DNA of 64,000 nucleotides from Flaccisagitta enflata. Its lineage: Eukaryota; Chaetognatha; Sagittoidea; Aphragmophora. Location of the stretch: NCBI GenBank assembly GCA_965153355.1, contig OZ231126.1:97278001-97342000 (forward strand), given 5' to 3'. The notes beneath the pieces are model-generated. The model did no database searches. It saw only the letters and a program-made list of their open reading frames with translations, and was not told the origin of the DNA. The number at the start of each line of letters is the position of its first letter. Position 1 is the stretch's first letter. Below, one piece after another: positions 23,607-37,295 of this stretch. A program made the translations under genes and the position numbers.

Positions 23607-23927
23607 AGAAATTGCGCCAATGGTATGAACATGTGTTCCGTATGCGTACAACCTCTCCATGATCCAGCATCCAAGTACTAGTCCTTTTGACAGACGGACA
23701 GACAGACAAAAAGAGACACAGAAATTAGTGCGATCCAGGCGTGTCTTTAGGAGTTCCAAATTACACAGAACGTAACAAAAAGTCTACCGCTTGCGGATAT
23801 GGAGAACCTATCGTCCAAACACTTATTTCATGCGCCCCATCTCCTCTGTTTCAATGTCTGCGTAGGTCTCTGTCTGTGTCTGTCTCACTGTCGCGTACAC
23901 TCATGCAGAATTTTCTTCGGCTGGCAG

Positions 23928-25170
23928 CCCGCGTCTAGCCAGTACAGTATGATTGTTTTCGTTTGCAACATTACAGGACGACATGAGTCAAAAAGTAACT
24001 AAGATAATCAAATTCTGAAAAAAGATCTTAAAAGTTTATGAAAATACATTTTATGATGTATCAGTAAAAGGATCTATTTAAAAAAATTTGATTCTCTCAA
24101 CACTAAAGAAACCATAAACTTAATTGACGAACTGGCAAATTGAAAAATTTGGCGAAATTTCACTGATGGACTGATTATTTTTAAATTGTTTTCATTTCTA
24201 AATGGTTTGAGCTATATGAAAGATAATTTGAAGTAGTTTTCAAAGCTTCCTTAAACTAAGCACAGATTTGATGTCTTGAATACATTTTAAAAACTATCAG
24301 CAGGTACTCTTGTTAAAATTTCAAAAACATTCCCACTTCTTTGATATTTTTTCTTATATATTTTTTAAAAATAGGTTTCTTACTTTTTATTTTTTAAAAC
24401 TACATCAATTTCTCTTTCATTTGAGACCAACCTGGTATATGTAGGTCAAACCGTTTAGAAATGAGAGCAATCTAAAGAAAAACAGCGTATCTCAAAACAT
24501 GAAAAATAATCTTTTTTAGCCAAATAATAAGATAATTGGATCAATTTTTTGTTGAAAGGTTTTTGGAGTTTCATATCATAAAATAAATTTTCAATATATT
24601 TTTCCAAAAATAGATAATCTCTACAACTTTTTAGTCGCATGCACGCAACTCTACACCTTGCCGTGTCGGTCAGTCGGTAGGTTGGTCGGTCAGTAGGTCA
24701 CATTTTTGAAATTATGACTTTTTGAGGTTTTTTAAGGTATTTTAGGGTACTCTAGACTATTTCAGGGTACTTTAGGGTACTTTTGGGTACTTTAGGGTAC
24801 TTAAGTTATTTTAGGTACTTAAGGTATTTTTGGGTACTTTCAGAGACTTTTTTTTTTTCAGGTATTTTTGAGTATTTTTGGGTATTTCTAGGTGTTTTTG
24901 GGTACTTATGGGAATTTTTGGGTGTTTTGGGTGTTTTGAGTGTTTTTGGGTATTTTGGGTATTTTGTCAACTTTTTATTGGACAGTCGTTATTGGTTCAG
25001 AAAGTAACTATTTTTGGGACAGATGTTATGTAGTATGAAGTTCTGTCATATGAAGTTGTGTAATTATGTGTAACGTAACTCGCGACTGTTAGCCGGTTGG
25101 GCTTATTAAATTATATCGTCATGAAATGTTGCAAACGAAAACAATCATACTGTAGTTAGGCTCGGGCCTG
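23928..25170. mobile_element. TIR element containing a hairpin-ended element
   Basis: A tract at 23943-23985 (ACAGTATGATTGTTTTCGTT, TGCAACATT) occurs inverted at 25119-25155, extending outward to GCCCGCG / CGGGC. The outer ends and target duplication are not resolved. The interior is AT-rich non-coding DNA plus the hairpin-ended element at 24628-25107. Confidence 0.6.
24628..25107 (+). mobile_element. Hairpin-ended element, B subfamily, with expanded core
   Basis: Starts TTTTTAGTCGCATGCACGCA, CTCTACACCTTGCCGTGTCG. Ends TCGCGACTGTTAGCC, GGTTG, GGCTTATT: a box matching the 5' arm, then a GCC/GGC hairpin. The middle (about 24710-24970) is expanded with TTTTGGGTACTTTAGGGTAC and TATTTTTGGG units absent from other copies. 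Confidence 0.7.
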
Positions 25171-27003
<1,833 letters not shown>

Positions 27004-27212
27004 CATGTGTCTACCAGTCCATGATCTTATTGATCTATGATGACTTCATGTTCATGGCGTGGAATTTCTCTTACGCGCATGAGTCAAGCGATGCGATGAT
27101 CACGATGAAGGTAAAAGAGTTCAAATGTAGAACTAACCGACTGACGTACAAACGGACGGATACAGCCTCTTTTAGTATCGCGACCATGAGACTGGCTCAG
27201 AAGAATAAATAT

Positions 27213-29116
27213 TAGCCTCTAGCTAAATGACAAAAAGCAATAAAACTAACATTCTCCGAGCAGATCATGTTGTGGGACTTTCAGAATATTGACTTTGAAA
27301 TTCTACTTTTGGCAGTTTCCACAATAAACTAGACTGGCGGAAATTAGGTGACTGAATTCGTTAACATTGATAAAAATGTTATAATTTCAAAACGGTCGCA
27401 CCTAATAGTTTGAAATTTGAACCCTATGCTCAAAATTTGATACTCTTTTAGATCATATAAAAAAAAATATTCCAATACTTAAGATGTGTTCAACTATGTT
27501 AATTTCTATCATAATCAGAGTAACATAAGTGTAACAGGGTGTTAACTTATTAGGTCACTCTCTTCAAAAATCAATATCTCTAGCTAGAAATGATATTAAG
27601 GTCTGAAATTTTGCATGTAACCCGGGTTATGTCTGTACTAAAGGGGGAAAAAAGAAACTTTCCATTATACCTAAGATATTGGCATTTATAGTATATCATA
27701 CTACTATATGTCAAAATCAGATAAATCATCATTTTAGACAAATCAACTAAAAGTAAAATTTTTGCATTGTAAATGACAACTGGTCACCATAAAATCTTTA
27801 GTTCTTTTTTAGGGATTGCAATTAAACAAAAATGACCTATAGTTGGGTACGCTCTTTTTCATTGTGGTTTTGAGTGTGACAACAGTGTGACATAAAAAAG
27901 GGGTTGATTTTGGCCTATTTTTTGCTACATAGCCTATCAAAATTTGTATTATGAAGGATATTAGCTAGGCACTGAATCCCAGGTAATGTGTTACAACAGC
28001 TTCTATCATGAAACTAGTCATCCAAGGATCGCACATGGTCAGTGGTACCCGATGCCCTGCTGGAGTGATCAAGTAAAGTAGTGGAGTGAGAGCAGGGCAG
28101 CGGCCCCAAAGGGCCGATGTCCTGTAGGACACAGGGGTGAATTTCGAGACGTCCTGAGGCAGATTTGAAGTTGGGATGGCAGGATTTAGCCCAAAATAGC
28201 AGATTTGAGGTTTGGGGGGCAGGCTTGAAGGTTTGATTTGAGGCCTGAAGGGCTGATTTGAGGTGTGGAGGGCTGATTTGCGGTCTTGAGGGCATATATG
28301 AGGTCCGAAGAGCTGATTTGAGCTCTCAAGGGCTAAATTGAGGTCTGAAAGGGCTAATTTGATGGCTCAGGGGGCCAAAATCAGGCTTGAGACTGCAGAA
28401 TTGAGGCTTCGATGGCCAAGGGGGGGGACGGAAGGACGGAAGGACCGACGTCTCGAAATTCCCCCCTGTGTCCTATAGGACATCGGCCCTTTGGGGCCGC
28501 TGCCCAAAAAAGGGTTATTATAATAAAAACTATTTATTTGCCTGTTACATCATGAATTTCAGCTGAGCTGGTTTTTTTGTGGAAATGACCTTTTTGGTGA
28601 TCGCGCTTTACCCTCTATTATCCCTACCCTCTATAAGAAATCCAAAATTTTTAAGTACTCAAATTCCAATTCTGACTGCAGATTTGGAATCTGCAGAAAA
28701 GACTGACCATTGAAAGTGTTTTCCTTTTTTTGATATTCCAATTAGAAGGTGGTCAAAAGTGCTGTCAAATGTTGCGAAATATACCTTTCCTTTAATTTCT
28801 TTGTAAAATCATAGAACTTACTTTTTTACAAATCTTTAGTGTGGATTTTGATAATGATCCCAAAGGAATTTTGAAAAAAGAAGTGCACTGTCAAAAGACA
28901 GTTTTTCATGCAGATTTCAAATCTGCAGTTGAATTTTGATTTGAGCAATTTGAAATTTTTGGTTTCCCATTGATCAATGGTAAGGCGCGGTAACCAAGAT
29001 GTAAACTTTTAAAGCTCCAAATGATGACAATGGAAGCCCAGGACAGCTCCACAACATCAACTGCTGGGAGAATTTCGTTTTTTTTTTTTTGGTTTTAGTC
29101 ATTTCAGTACAGGCTA
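27213..29116. mobile_element. hAT-like non-autonomous element, 1.9 kb
   Basis: Left end TAGCCTCTAGCTAAATGACA; the right end inverted is TAGCCTGTACTGAAATGACT. Flanking octamers ATAAATAT (27205-27212) and ATAAGTAT (29117-29124) match 7 of 8 and fit the hAT nTnnnnAn target pattern. About 410 bp of the right part aligns with 33005-33558. A GGGCAGCGGCCCC-family element is nested at 28014-28509. No transposase frame. Confidence 0.7.
28014..28509 (+). mobile_element. GGGCAGCGGCCCC-family TIR element with 20-bp minisatellite
   Basis: Best preserved member. The head CTAGTCATCCAAGGATCGCA leads to a 59-bp TIR starting GGGCAGCGGCCCCAAAGGGC at 28096 and ending in TTTCGAGACGTC. The right end (28450-28508) is an inverted copy with two or three differences. 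Between them is a degenerate 20-bp tandem repeat with core GGAGGGCTGATTTGAGGT. Each TIR contains two smaller palindromes, GGCCCC-AAA-GGGCC and TCCTGTAGGA. Confidence 0.8.
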
Positions 29117-29520
29117 ATAAGTATTAGGCTCGACGGCTTAAAGACCAAAACCCTCAAAGTTTGTTTCTCAAGTCTTTGAAGCATTTTTCAGTTTTTCTTT
29201 TCACACTTTTTTTGTCAAAAGTCTCTCTTGAGTGATTCGCTGATGGGGGTCTTCAGTGTACAGTATTTGACTTTATAGTGTTCGAAAAAGACAGAAACCA
29301 AAATACCAAAGAAAAAAAAAAGAAAAAAGAAAAAAAAGAAAGAAAAAAAAAGAAGATAGAAACAAAAAGAGAGAGAAAAAAAGAAAAAACTGAAATGAAC
29401 AACAGTAGCAACCTAAACAGAAAAAAAGAAATTAACAACTTTACAGGGCAGAAAAAAAATAAAAGAAAAAGATAAAAAGAATGAAACAGAATGAGAGAAA
29501 GAAACAGCCAAAAACAGAGA
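29117..29520. other. Stretch without a recognisable gene
   Basis: Purine-rich low-complexity run (AAAAAGAAAG) at 29280-29400; otherwise nothing recognised. Confidence 0.5.
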
Positions 29521-29521
29521 G

Positions 29522-29851
29522 ATTTAATGAATCAATAAATGAATGAATGAATGAATGAACGAACTATTGAATGAATGAATGAATGAAAGAAAGAAAAAAC
29601 TTGTAATTACATGAATGAAAAGTTTATGAATGAATGAATAAAAGAATAGCTACGCAAATGAATAATAGAATGAATGTGCGAATCATCAAATGAATGGATG
29701 AATTACCGAATTACTTATGACTGAATTACTGAATTACTGAATGAATGAATGAATGAATGAATGAATTAATTAATTATTAAAGGAATGAATGAATGAATAA
29801 ATGAATGAATGAATGAATGAATGAATGAATGAATGAATGAATGAATGAATG
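29522..29851. repeat. (GAAT)n tetranucleotide array, degenerate
   Basis: ATGA/GAAT units in three runs, purest at 29737-29765 and 29783-29851, with decayed units between. Confidence 0.93.
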
Positions 29852-31035
29852 AGATAATATATACGAGAATTAAGAGGAAACAACGAAAAAACCCAGATTT
29901 AAAACCAGCATGAAAAGTGAAGTGAAATCCCAAGTTCCTTTATTCTCTCGACGTGACGACAGCGAAAGAAAAAGTGACTAAAATTCTTGAGATGCATCCA
30001 AAAAAGATTAGAATTTCGTGATTGATGATCCATTTTTGTCACTTCGATCCACCTCCTTCCTCGTCATGTGATCAACCTCTCTTTTTCTGATTTTTTTCCT
30101 CTCTTTCTCTCTTTTTTTTCTGTTTGTTTCCTCCATAATCTTTTTTTTCCTCGCTTTTTGTCTTTTTTCCCCATTTTCGAACTATTTTTTGGTGTTGACA
30201 TTGACTGTTGGTCTTCCATGCATCGTAATGTATTTACTCTTCTATGTATATGAATCTTGTAACTTTTCTTCCACATGCTCTTCGGTTGCCTCTTTTGATT
30301 GCCTCTTTGGTTGCTCTCTCTATAGTGATTGTCTCGGATTGGATCTGGGTTTGGCCGTCTGGGAGACTGGGACATGGCCAGGGTAGAACCGACAGTGATT
30401 AACTTTTATGTATTGATTACTAGCTAAATTTTAGCCCTTTATTCAATCACTGAAATTAACCGGTTAAATTATTCAAAATTATCAGTGTGAAACATGGTCG
30501 TAATAAAAACTTTTTTTCCCAAAGAAAAAACGTTGAGATATTCAACTCTCTTAACTACTTAACTTGAAATTTTTATAGTTGGGTTACTATTGCCAGTCCT
30601 ATTCAAGATACTCATCTCTCATCCCCTTTCTCGCATAGTTTGTACTTATCATTTTGTTTTATATCTTGTATCTTACATCTTAAAACGGCGCATCTATTGG
30701 ACAAGATCCAATGGAAATATCCTGGCCTTGTTTTTACAAACTTCTTTTTTCTTTAAGACTTCTTTCTGTTCCTTTTCTTTTTGGTTGGACGTTTTCATCA
30801 TCGAAATGATAATCAATCTCTTCTTTCTCACTTGTGCCATACAGACGTTGTCATCATTCATATATCTTGTGGCATACAGACGTTGTCATCATTCATCTAT
30901 CTCATGAATCAACTTGATCTTCATAATGGCTCCTTTTCTATAAGAATACGAAAAGACGATGTACAATAGATCTCGTCCAGACTTGAGATGACGGGGCAAG
31001 CAAAGTGGGAAGACAAATGAAGCCAGCAGAATAAT
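29852..31035. other. Stretch without a recognisable gene
   Basis: Pyrimidine-rich at 30060-30180. A direct repeat (ACAGACGTTGTCATCATTCA) occurs at about 30841 and 30876. No convincing coding region. Confidence 0.5.
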
Positions 31036-31164
31036 TTCTAATCGCAGTGCGACTCTACACTTTGCCATTAGTCGATCTGTAACATTTTTGAATTGCAAGC
31101 GGTTTTCACATTACTGCCCCTGCCCAATCATCAGCGACTCTGGTGCTGTCTATCCTGCCTTGTT
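31036..31164 (+). mobile_element. Hairpin-ended element, B subfamily, decayed
   Basis: TTTCTAATCGCAGTGCGACT, CTACACTTTGCC; ends CAGCGACTCTGGTGCTGTCT, ATCCTGCCTTGTT. Arms and 3' hairpin are recognisable but mutated, and the GTCGG repeat core is nearly lost. Confidence 0.6.
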
Positions 31165-32169
31165 TGAATATAAAAAGGTTGATTGCCATGGAAACTCATT
31201 TCCATGATTTCCCACTAAAATATCAGTCTTTTGAATGGGAGATGTGCAGGAACATTGCTCATGCAGGATCAAATTTGTTACAACAAGCCTGTAGTATGTT
31301 ATGCAAGAATATTGCTTGTTTAGCTGTTGCAAGAGAGCATCATTTAGTTGTTGCCATGCTGAACCCAAGTCCTGCCATCCAACCCAACATTGAATCATCT
31401 CATTGGACAATGCATCCTGTAGAAAGCCACTGTGACTTCATCAGGGTGCTATAACCCTACCTTTGGGTGCTTCACATAGCAAAAGTTAGTTATTTCTTTT
31501 TGCCCTCCTTACCTTATATGAAGTGGCTAATTTTAGTACACTTACCATTTTTCTTTTATCAAAGATCGTTCATCTTTCAGTTTTTAGAAAATCATTTTTG
31601 AGGACCTAATTTGCATAATGCAGTGGGATAAAACAATATGCTGACATTGTTTGAATTTACTTTTACAAATTTTACTCTTCAAAGAATTGTAATTCTGCTT
31701 TTTTATAAGCTTTTTATAGCTTATGTTCTGATACTACAGTTTATTTCTACAAATATCATGATTTTTTTAAACAAATAATTATCCTTTTTGTAAAAAGTAC
31801 ACAGGACTTTGCTGAATTCTTGGAAATCAAAGGGAACATTAAAGCCAAAACAAAAACGGAAGTCGAAGGAATTTTGAAAAAAGGAAAATTGTCATCTTCA
31901 TATTTTTTGCTTCTCCACATTACCTATGTAGGGTGAAGGGATACTCTCAACTTTTGTTATTTGAAGCACCCAAACCCTACCTGCATTGCAATTCTATTAG
32001 AGAACAAAATTACCTCTTGCGGACCATTATCGACTTGTGCTCCACTGACGGATCATCAGACAAACGTTGGCTTAGCAAGATACATGAAATTTTTAGTTGG
32101 ATCATATTCAAATTTCAATATCCATGAACATTTGATTTTTCAACTCTTTTACTCCCACTCTAGTACCCA

Positions 32170-32206
<37 letters not shown>

Positions 32207-32640
32207 CCACTCGTCTTTCTCTATCCCTCTCCCTCTCTATTTTTTACATTATCATCTCCATCTTTGGCTGAATTAATCTGTCAATCTTCACTTATTCTTC
32301 ACGACTTAGATATTCCAGATGATGTTATTTCACTCTTTTTTCATCTTCTTCGCCTTCTTTTTCACTCCCACCCCTTTCGCTATCTTAAAGCTCGATTCAA
32401 CACATTTTTTCTGTTCTTCCCGTTTTATCTTCTCTCTCTTTTAAGATTCTCCCTTCTTCCTCATCATTTTTCAAAATTGGAATCCTCCCTCGCCAACCCC
32501 CCTTTTAACTGCCTTGATTCTTTTTGAGCACCATTACTTCTCTTTCCTACACACTTTATTGATAACTTCCCCTGGGCCCCCGCCTCCATCTACACTATGA
32601 ACCAGAACCATGAATCTGCGAGATTCTTATCGCTTCCACA

Positions 32641-32699
<59 letters not shown>

Positions 32700-32969
32700 A
32701 TCTGGACGAACTGTACAAGGCGTGGCTCCAAATTTCGGGAGGCCCTCTTCCAAAAATCAAGTAGATCCTTTTAAAATTTAGAAAAAAAAATGACTTTCCC
32801 TTTTCAATCAAAAGTTGCTGACGGTTTTGTCGAGTCTTCTAGGTCAATTTCGAAGTAAGTGAACTAATATGAGACATGATAAAAATGTATAGACATGTCT
32901 TTTAAAACTCAAAATAATCATTTTTGTAATCAGAATGTTATGCAAAAGTTGTGTAGAGCTGAAATCATG
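31165..32969. other. Stretch without a recognisable gene
   Basis: Contains CT tracts at 32172-32201 and 32645-32694 and a pyrimidine-rich stretch 32200-32480. Open frames of 86-188 codons there do not resemble known proteins. Confidence 0.5.
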
Positions 32970-32981
32970 ATGATTGCACAT

Positions 32982-33558
32982 TAGCCTGTACCTAAATGAC
33001 AAAAAGCAGTGGTGTCAAGCAGTGGTGTCAAATATCACAAAACATACCTTTCCTTTTTTTTCTTTGTAAAATCATTAAACTTACCTTCTTTAAAAATCTT
33101 TAGCTTGGATTTTGATAATGATCCCGAAGGAATTTTGAAAAAAAAGGAACTTTCAACAGACAGTTTTTCATGCAGATTTTAACTCTGCAATCAAAATTGT
33201 GATTTGAGCAATTTGAAATTTTTAGTTGCGGATGTGCAACTCTATAAGAGCCATTGTCTGTCTGTCCCTTGGTCCATTGGTCCATTGGTCCGTCCGTCCG
33301 TCGGTCCATGAGCACGAGTCGAAAAGTGTGAAAACGCGCATTTCTGCCTCCGCCCACCCATCTGCAACTGGTATTGGCCGTGTATCCGCCTTTGTTATTT
33401 TCCTGTTGACCCATGGGAAGTTCAAGGTAAGGCGCGGAAACCAAGATGTAAACTTTTAAAGCTGAAAATTATAATGATAGAAGCCTAAGACAGCTCCACA
33501 ATATGAACTGCTTGTAGAATTTCCATTTTTTTGGTTTTAGACATTTCAGTACAGGCTA
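32982..33558. mobile_element. hAT-like MITE with perfect 8-bp target duplication
   Basis: TTGCACAT flanks both ends exactly (32974-32981, 33559-33566), with T and A at the positions typical of hAT targets. Ends are TAGCCTGTACCTAAATGACA and, inverted, TAGCCTGTACTGAAATGTCT. The interior aligns to the right part of the element ending at 29116. A hairpin-ended element is nested at 33219-33396. Confidence 0.85.
33219..33396 (+). mobile_element. Hairpin-ended element, C subfamily, nested in hAT-like MITE
   Basis: TTTTTAGTTGCGGATGTGCA, ACTCTATAAGAGCC; 3' box ATCTGCAACT, then GGCCGTGTATCCGCC and TTTGTT. Here the 5' arm ends GGAT instead of GGAC, and the 3' box begins ATC instead of GTC, a covarying change. 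The related sequence at about 28945 (GAAATTTTTGG) lacks the insert. Confidence 0.8.
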
Positions 33559-33619
33559 TTGCACATGGCATTCTTACAATTAGATGAATATCATAGATAT
33601 GAGAAGAAGTATCTGGGTA

Positions 33620-33817
33620 TTTTTAGTCGCGTGCACGCGACTCTACAACCCCCTTTGTCCGTCGGTCGGTCGGTCGGTTGGTTGGTCGGTCACACTTTAC
33701 TTTTTTTCAAATTTTATTTCTTGGACCTCACCGCTCTTGCCCATGTTGTCTAGTGACCTCAAATATAGCCCCTGCCCACCCGCACGCGACTTCGGTAGCC
33801 GTGTATCCGGCCTTGTT
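33620..33817 (+). mobile_element. Hairpin-ended short element, A subfamily
   Basis: Intact: TTTTAGTCGCGTGCACGCGA, CTCTACAACCCCCTTTGTCC, four GTCG units. Ends CGCACGCGACTTCGGTAGCC, GTGTATCCGGCCTTGTT. Nearly identical to 22600-22809, so recently active or recently copied. Confidence 0.85.
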
Positions 33818-34087
33818 AAATATATATGAGAGTATTTGAAATACATAAACCACCTTTTATGTGAGTTCACTTTTCTCGAAATACTCCTTAAACCCTTTTC
33901 TTTTTCACATCCACCCAAATACATCTCTCCACTTGTTTACACGAAATGTAAACAAACAGTATTCCGTGACAAGTCGTCTTGTATCCCAATCGCTTAATGA
34001 CTCTCTCTCGCCTTTCCGCGAAGGGGGGTTGCCTACTTTTCCATTTCCTTTGTCTGTTTCTGAACAGCGAGTTTTGTTTTTTGTGGC

Positions 34088-34240
34088 GTGTTTTGTTGAG
34101 GTGTTGTGTTGTGTTGTTGTGTTGTTGTGTTGTTGTGTTGTTGTGTTGTTGTGAAGTCTTGTGTTGTGTTGTGATGTAGTGTTTTTTGTTGTGTTATGGT
34201 GTGTTGTGTTATTCTATGTTGTGTTTTAGGGGATAGAGAA
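34088..34240. repeat. TTGTG/TTGTTGTG minisatellite-like tract
   Basis: GTTGTGTTGTTGTGTTG-type repeats with decaying edges. Confidence 0.9.
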
Positions 34241-34288
34241 TGGGGTGAATGGAATAAGTCATAGTTGGCAAATGAGCTGAAAATATCA

Positions 34289-34845
34289 AGAAGAAGAAGA
34301 AGAAGAAGAAGAAAGATGGAAAGGAAGAAGGAGAAGAAGGAGAAGAAGAAGATTAAGAAGAAGGTGATGAAAAAGAAGACGAAGAAGATGAAGACGAAGA
34401 AAAAAAGGAAAAAGAAAAAGAATAAGGGGAAAAAGAAAAAGAAACAGAAAACAAAAGAAAAGAAAAGAGAAAAAGAAAAAGAAAAGAAAAAAGAAAAAGA
34501 AGGAGAAAAAAAAAGAAGAAAGAAAAAGTAAAAGAAAATGAAAAAGAAGAAGAAGAGGAAAAAGGAAAAAGGAAAAAAGAAAAAGGAAAAAGGAAAAAGG
34601 AAAAGGGAAAACGGAAAACGGGAAAGGGAGAGAGGGAAAATAAAATAGAAAATAGAACAGGGGAAAGCAAAAGAGAGGGATAGAACAAAAAGAAAGGGGA
34701 AAAAGAAAAAGAAACAGAAAAGAAAAGAAAAGAAAAGAGAAAAAGAAAAAGAAAAAGAAAAAGAAAATAAAAAAGAAAAAGAAGAAGAAAAGAAGATGAA
34801 AAAGAAAAAGGAAAAGAAAAGATACAAAAAGAAAAGGAGAGAGAC
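34289..34845. repeat. Purine-rich AAG / GAAAAA low-complexity region
   Basis: Mixed AAG, AAAAAG, GGAAAAA units. Long Phe/Ser/Leu-rich frames on the minus strand are repeat translations. Confidence 0.93.
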
Positions 34846-35206
34846 CTTTCTCCATTTATCCCTCGTCCCTGTTTCTCTACATTCCAACCACCATTTCAAC
34901 CCCCCCCCCCTCGTTTATGATTTTAACGGTCTCTTTCCTTTATGAGTTGCGTCAAAATAACCCTTCATTTGGTTACTAGTCGGTCTGTCTGTCTGTCTGT
35001 CTGTTAAAAACGTTATCTTTAGTGCCAAGTGGATTCACTAGAGCGTGTTCTTTTGTATCTCCCCCCACCATACCCCTTAGTGAATTTACCCCCAACCTCT
35101 CACGATTTCACTCCCTTCTCCCGCATCAGCCTCAAATTGAAAACTCAGCTAAATCATGTTGCTGCGGACAAAAGCAGCGGTAAAAACACTGTGACGCCTG
35201 GAACAG

Positions 35207-35509
<303 letters not shown>

Positions 35510-35992
35510 CCCGCCTGGCTGTGAGCCAGTGCTGGAAATTTCCCGCTGTCCTGCTGAGGCTGATATTCCTTTTTTATTTCCTTCACTTTTTTCTTTACTT
35601 TTTTAAGCATTGTCTTCTTTTAAATCCAGATTAGCTCCTCTTTAAAATGGATATAATGTTTCCAAGTTCCAAATTTCACTCGAGGTCACAAAAAAATTTA
35701 CAAATTTGAAACTGCTTCAAAACTCGATTTCGATTTCGATTTCCATATTTTCACGTTCATCACGTTTTCAAATACAAGTTAAGATGACGACACCATATAT
35801 TGCATGATTGCAAGGTAGGTAAGCAGGTAAAATTTTAATCAGTTAACTCCTTATCAGGCCGAATTTCGATAAACAATATAGTAATATTCTTAGTTTATAT
35901 CCTGGGTTGTAACTTATACTTTTTATGCCCATTGACATTGTTTTCCGATAAAGACGACTATCACCGACTGGAAAAAAGTCATAAACTTAAGA

Positions 35993-36109
35993 TTTTTAGC
36001 CGCGGACTATCGACTATTTATGAGACTTTGTCCGTCCGTGGGCCCGTCCGTCCGTCCATCCGTCTGTCTGTAATACACAAGTCAACCGCGCTTTCACGCC
36101 TCTGTACAG

Positions 36110-36110
<1 letters not shown>
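35993..36110 (+). mobile_element. Hairpin-ended element, partial
   Basis: GATTTTTAGCCGCGGACTAT, CGACTATTTATGAGACTTTG and GTCCGTCC repeats, then broken by a (TG)n array. No 3' end is visible. Confidence 0.5.

Positions 36111-36189
<79 letters not shown>
36111..36189. repeat. (TG)n microsatellite
   Basis: About 39 TG units interrupting or abutting the preceding element. Confidence 0.97.
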
Positions 36190-36191
<2 letters not shown>

Positions 36192-36733
36192 CATCTGTCT
36201 CGTAATCATTGTCACAAAATTAGAAAACTGCATAGAATCTTATCAATTTTGGTCTATTTTTCATAAGCTTCTTCAATTAAGTAGATATTACTATTTTTTG
36301 AATAAAAAGAAAGTGATTTTGACTAGAAATCTTTATTGCATAGAAGATAAGATGAGTACATTAAAAGTTTTTAAGAATAACCGCGATTAGCAATATGAAG
36401 CGGTGTCCTTGTTTCACATCAATTTTCTGAGTTTTCTGGTGCCATCTTTTCAAAGATATCAAGTAGTTCACTAAAGTTGCGGCAAAATAATTGCTAGCTG
36501 TTAGATTTGATAAACAGCTAAGGATTTTGATTGATTTGATTGAATTTATCTGTTAAAATCAAGTAAAAATCATTTTTTCTGTGGTTTGAAAGGCCACAAA
36601 CATTTAACGCCTTTTTGATTTTCAAAAATGTACTTCCTGGCTACCTTATATTCAAATTCTAAGACGATAGGTCAATATTTAGTGTAGTTTATCCCAATTT
36701 GAAGTTGTGACAATAATTATGAGACAGGTGTTA

Positions 36734-36792
<59 letters not shown>

Positions 36793-37028
36793 TTGGGTGT
36801 TTGGAGTGGATGTGGGGATGGGACTGTATGCCCTTGCCCTCCCGTACTTTTTCATTTTGCTTTTTCTTAAGCATGAGATTCTATTACACCCCGAATGGTC
36901 ATTTGGAAACACATTGGGATGAAAACCAAGTTGTAGATGCCCAGATGTAGGCATTGAGAGGCTGTTTGGGTTCCCAAAGACCGTAATTATAAGATAAATG
37001 GTTAATCGCAAAAAACAAAAACAAAAAA
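36190..37028. other. Stretch without a recognisable gene
   Basis: A (GT)n tract at 36738-36789; otherwise AT-rich with nothing recognised. Confidence 0.5.
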
Positions 37029-37165
37029 AACAAGGCCGGATACACGGCAATCCAGTCGCGGACGGTTTGGCAAACCGCTCGGAATTCAAAATGTGACGGA
37101 CCGATCTACCGACCGACCTACGACCGACACGGCAAGGTGTAGAGTCGCGTGTCCGCGACTAAAAA
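37029..37165 (-). mobile_element. Hairpin-ended short element, B subfamily
   Basis: On the minus strand: TTTTTAGTCGCGGACACGCG, ACTCTACACCTTGCCGTGTC, GTCGG core, box GTCCGCGACTGG, hairpin GCCGTGTATCCGGC, CTTGTT. Well preserved, 137 bp, the shortest complete form. Confidence 0.85.
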
Positions 37166-37295
37166 TTCAATATTCGCGTTTATCTTTTTACTCGTTTCAC
37201 AAGTTTTACTAAATCACGCGATCAAAATCTTGGATGAACAGTTTGACAACCAGCTGTTAATTCAACCTTTACTCTTGTGATTCACGTGGCCTTAC

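Noticed and set aside
34033-34899. 288-codon Phe/Ser-rich minus-strand frame
   Set aside because: Translation of purine-rich low-complexity DNA.
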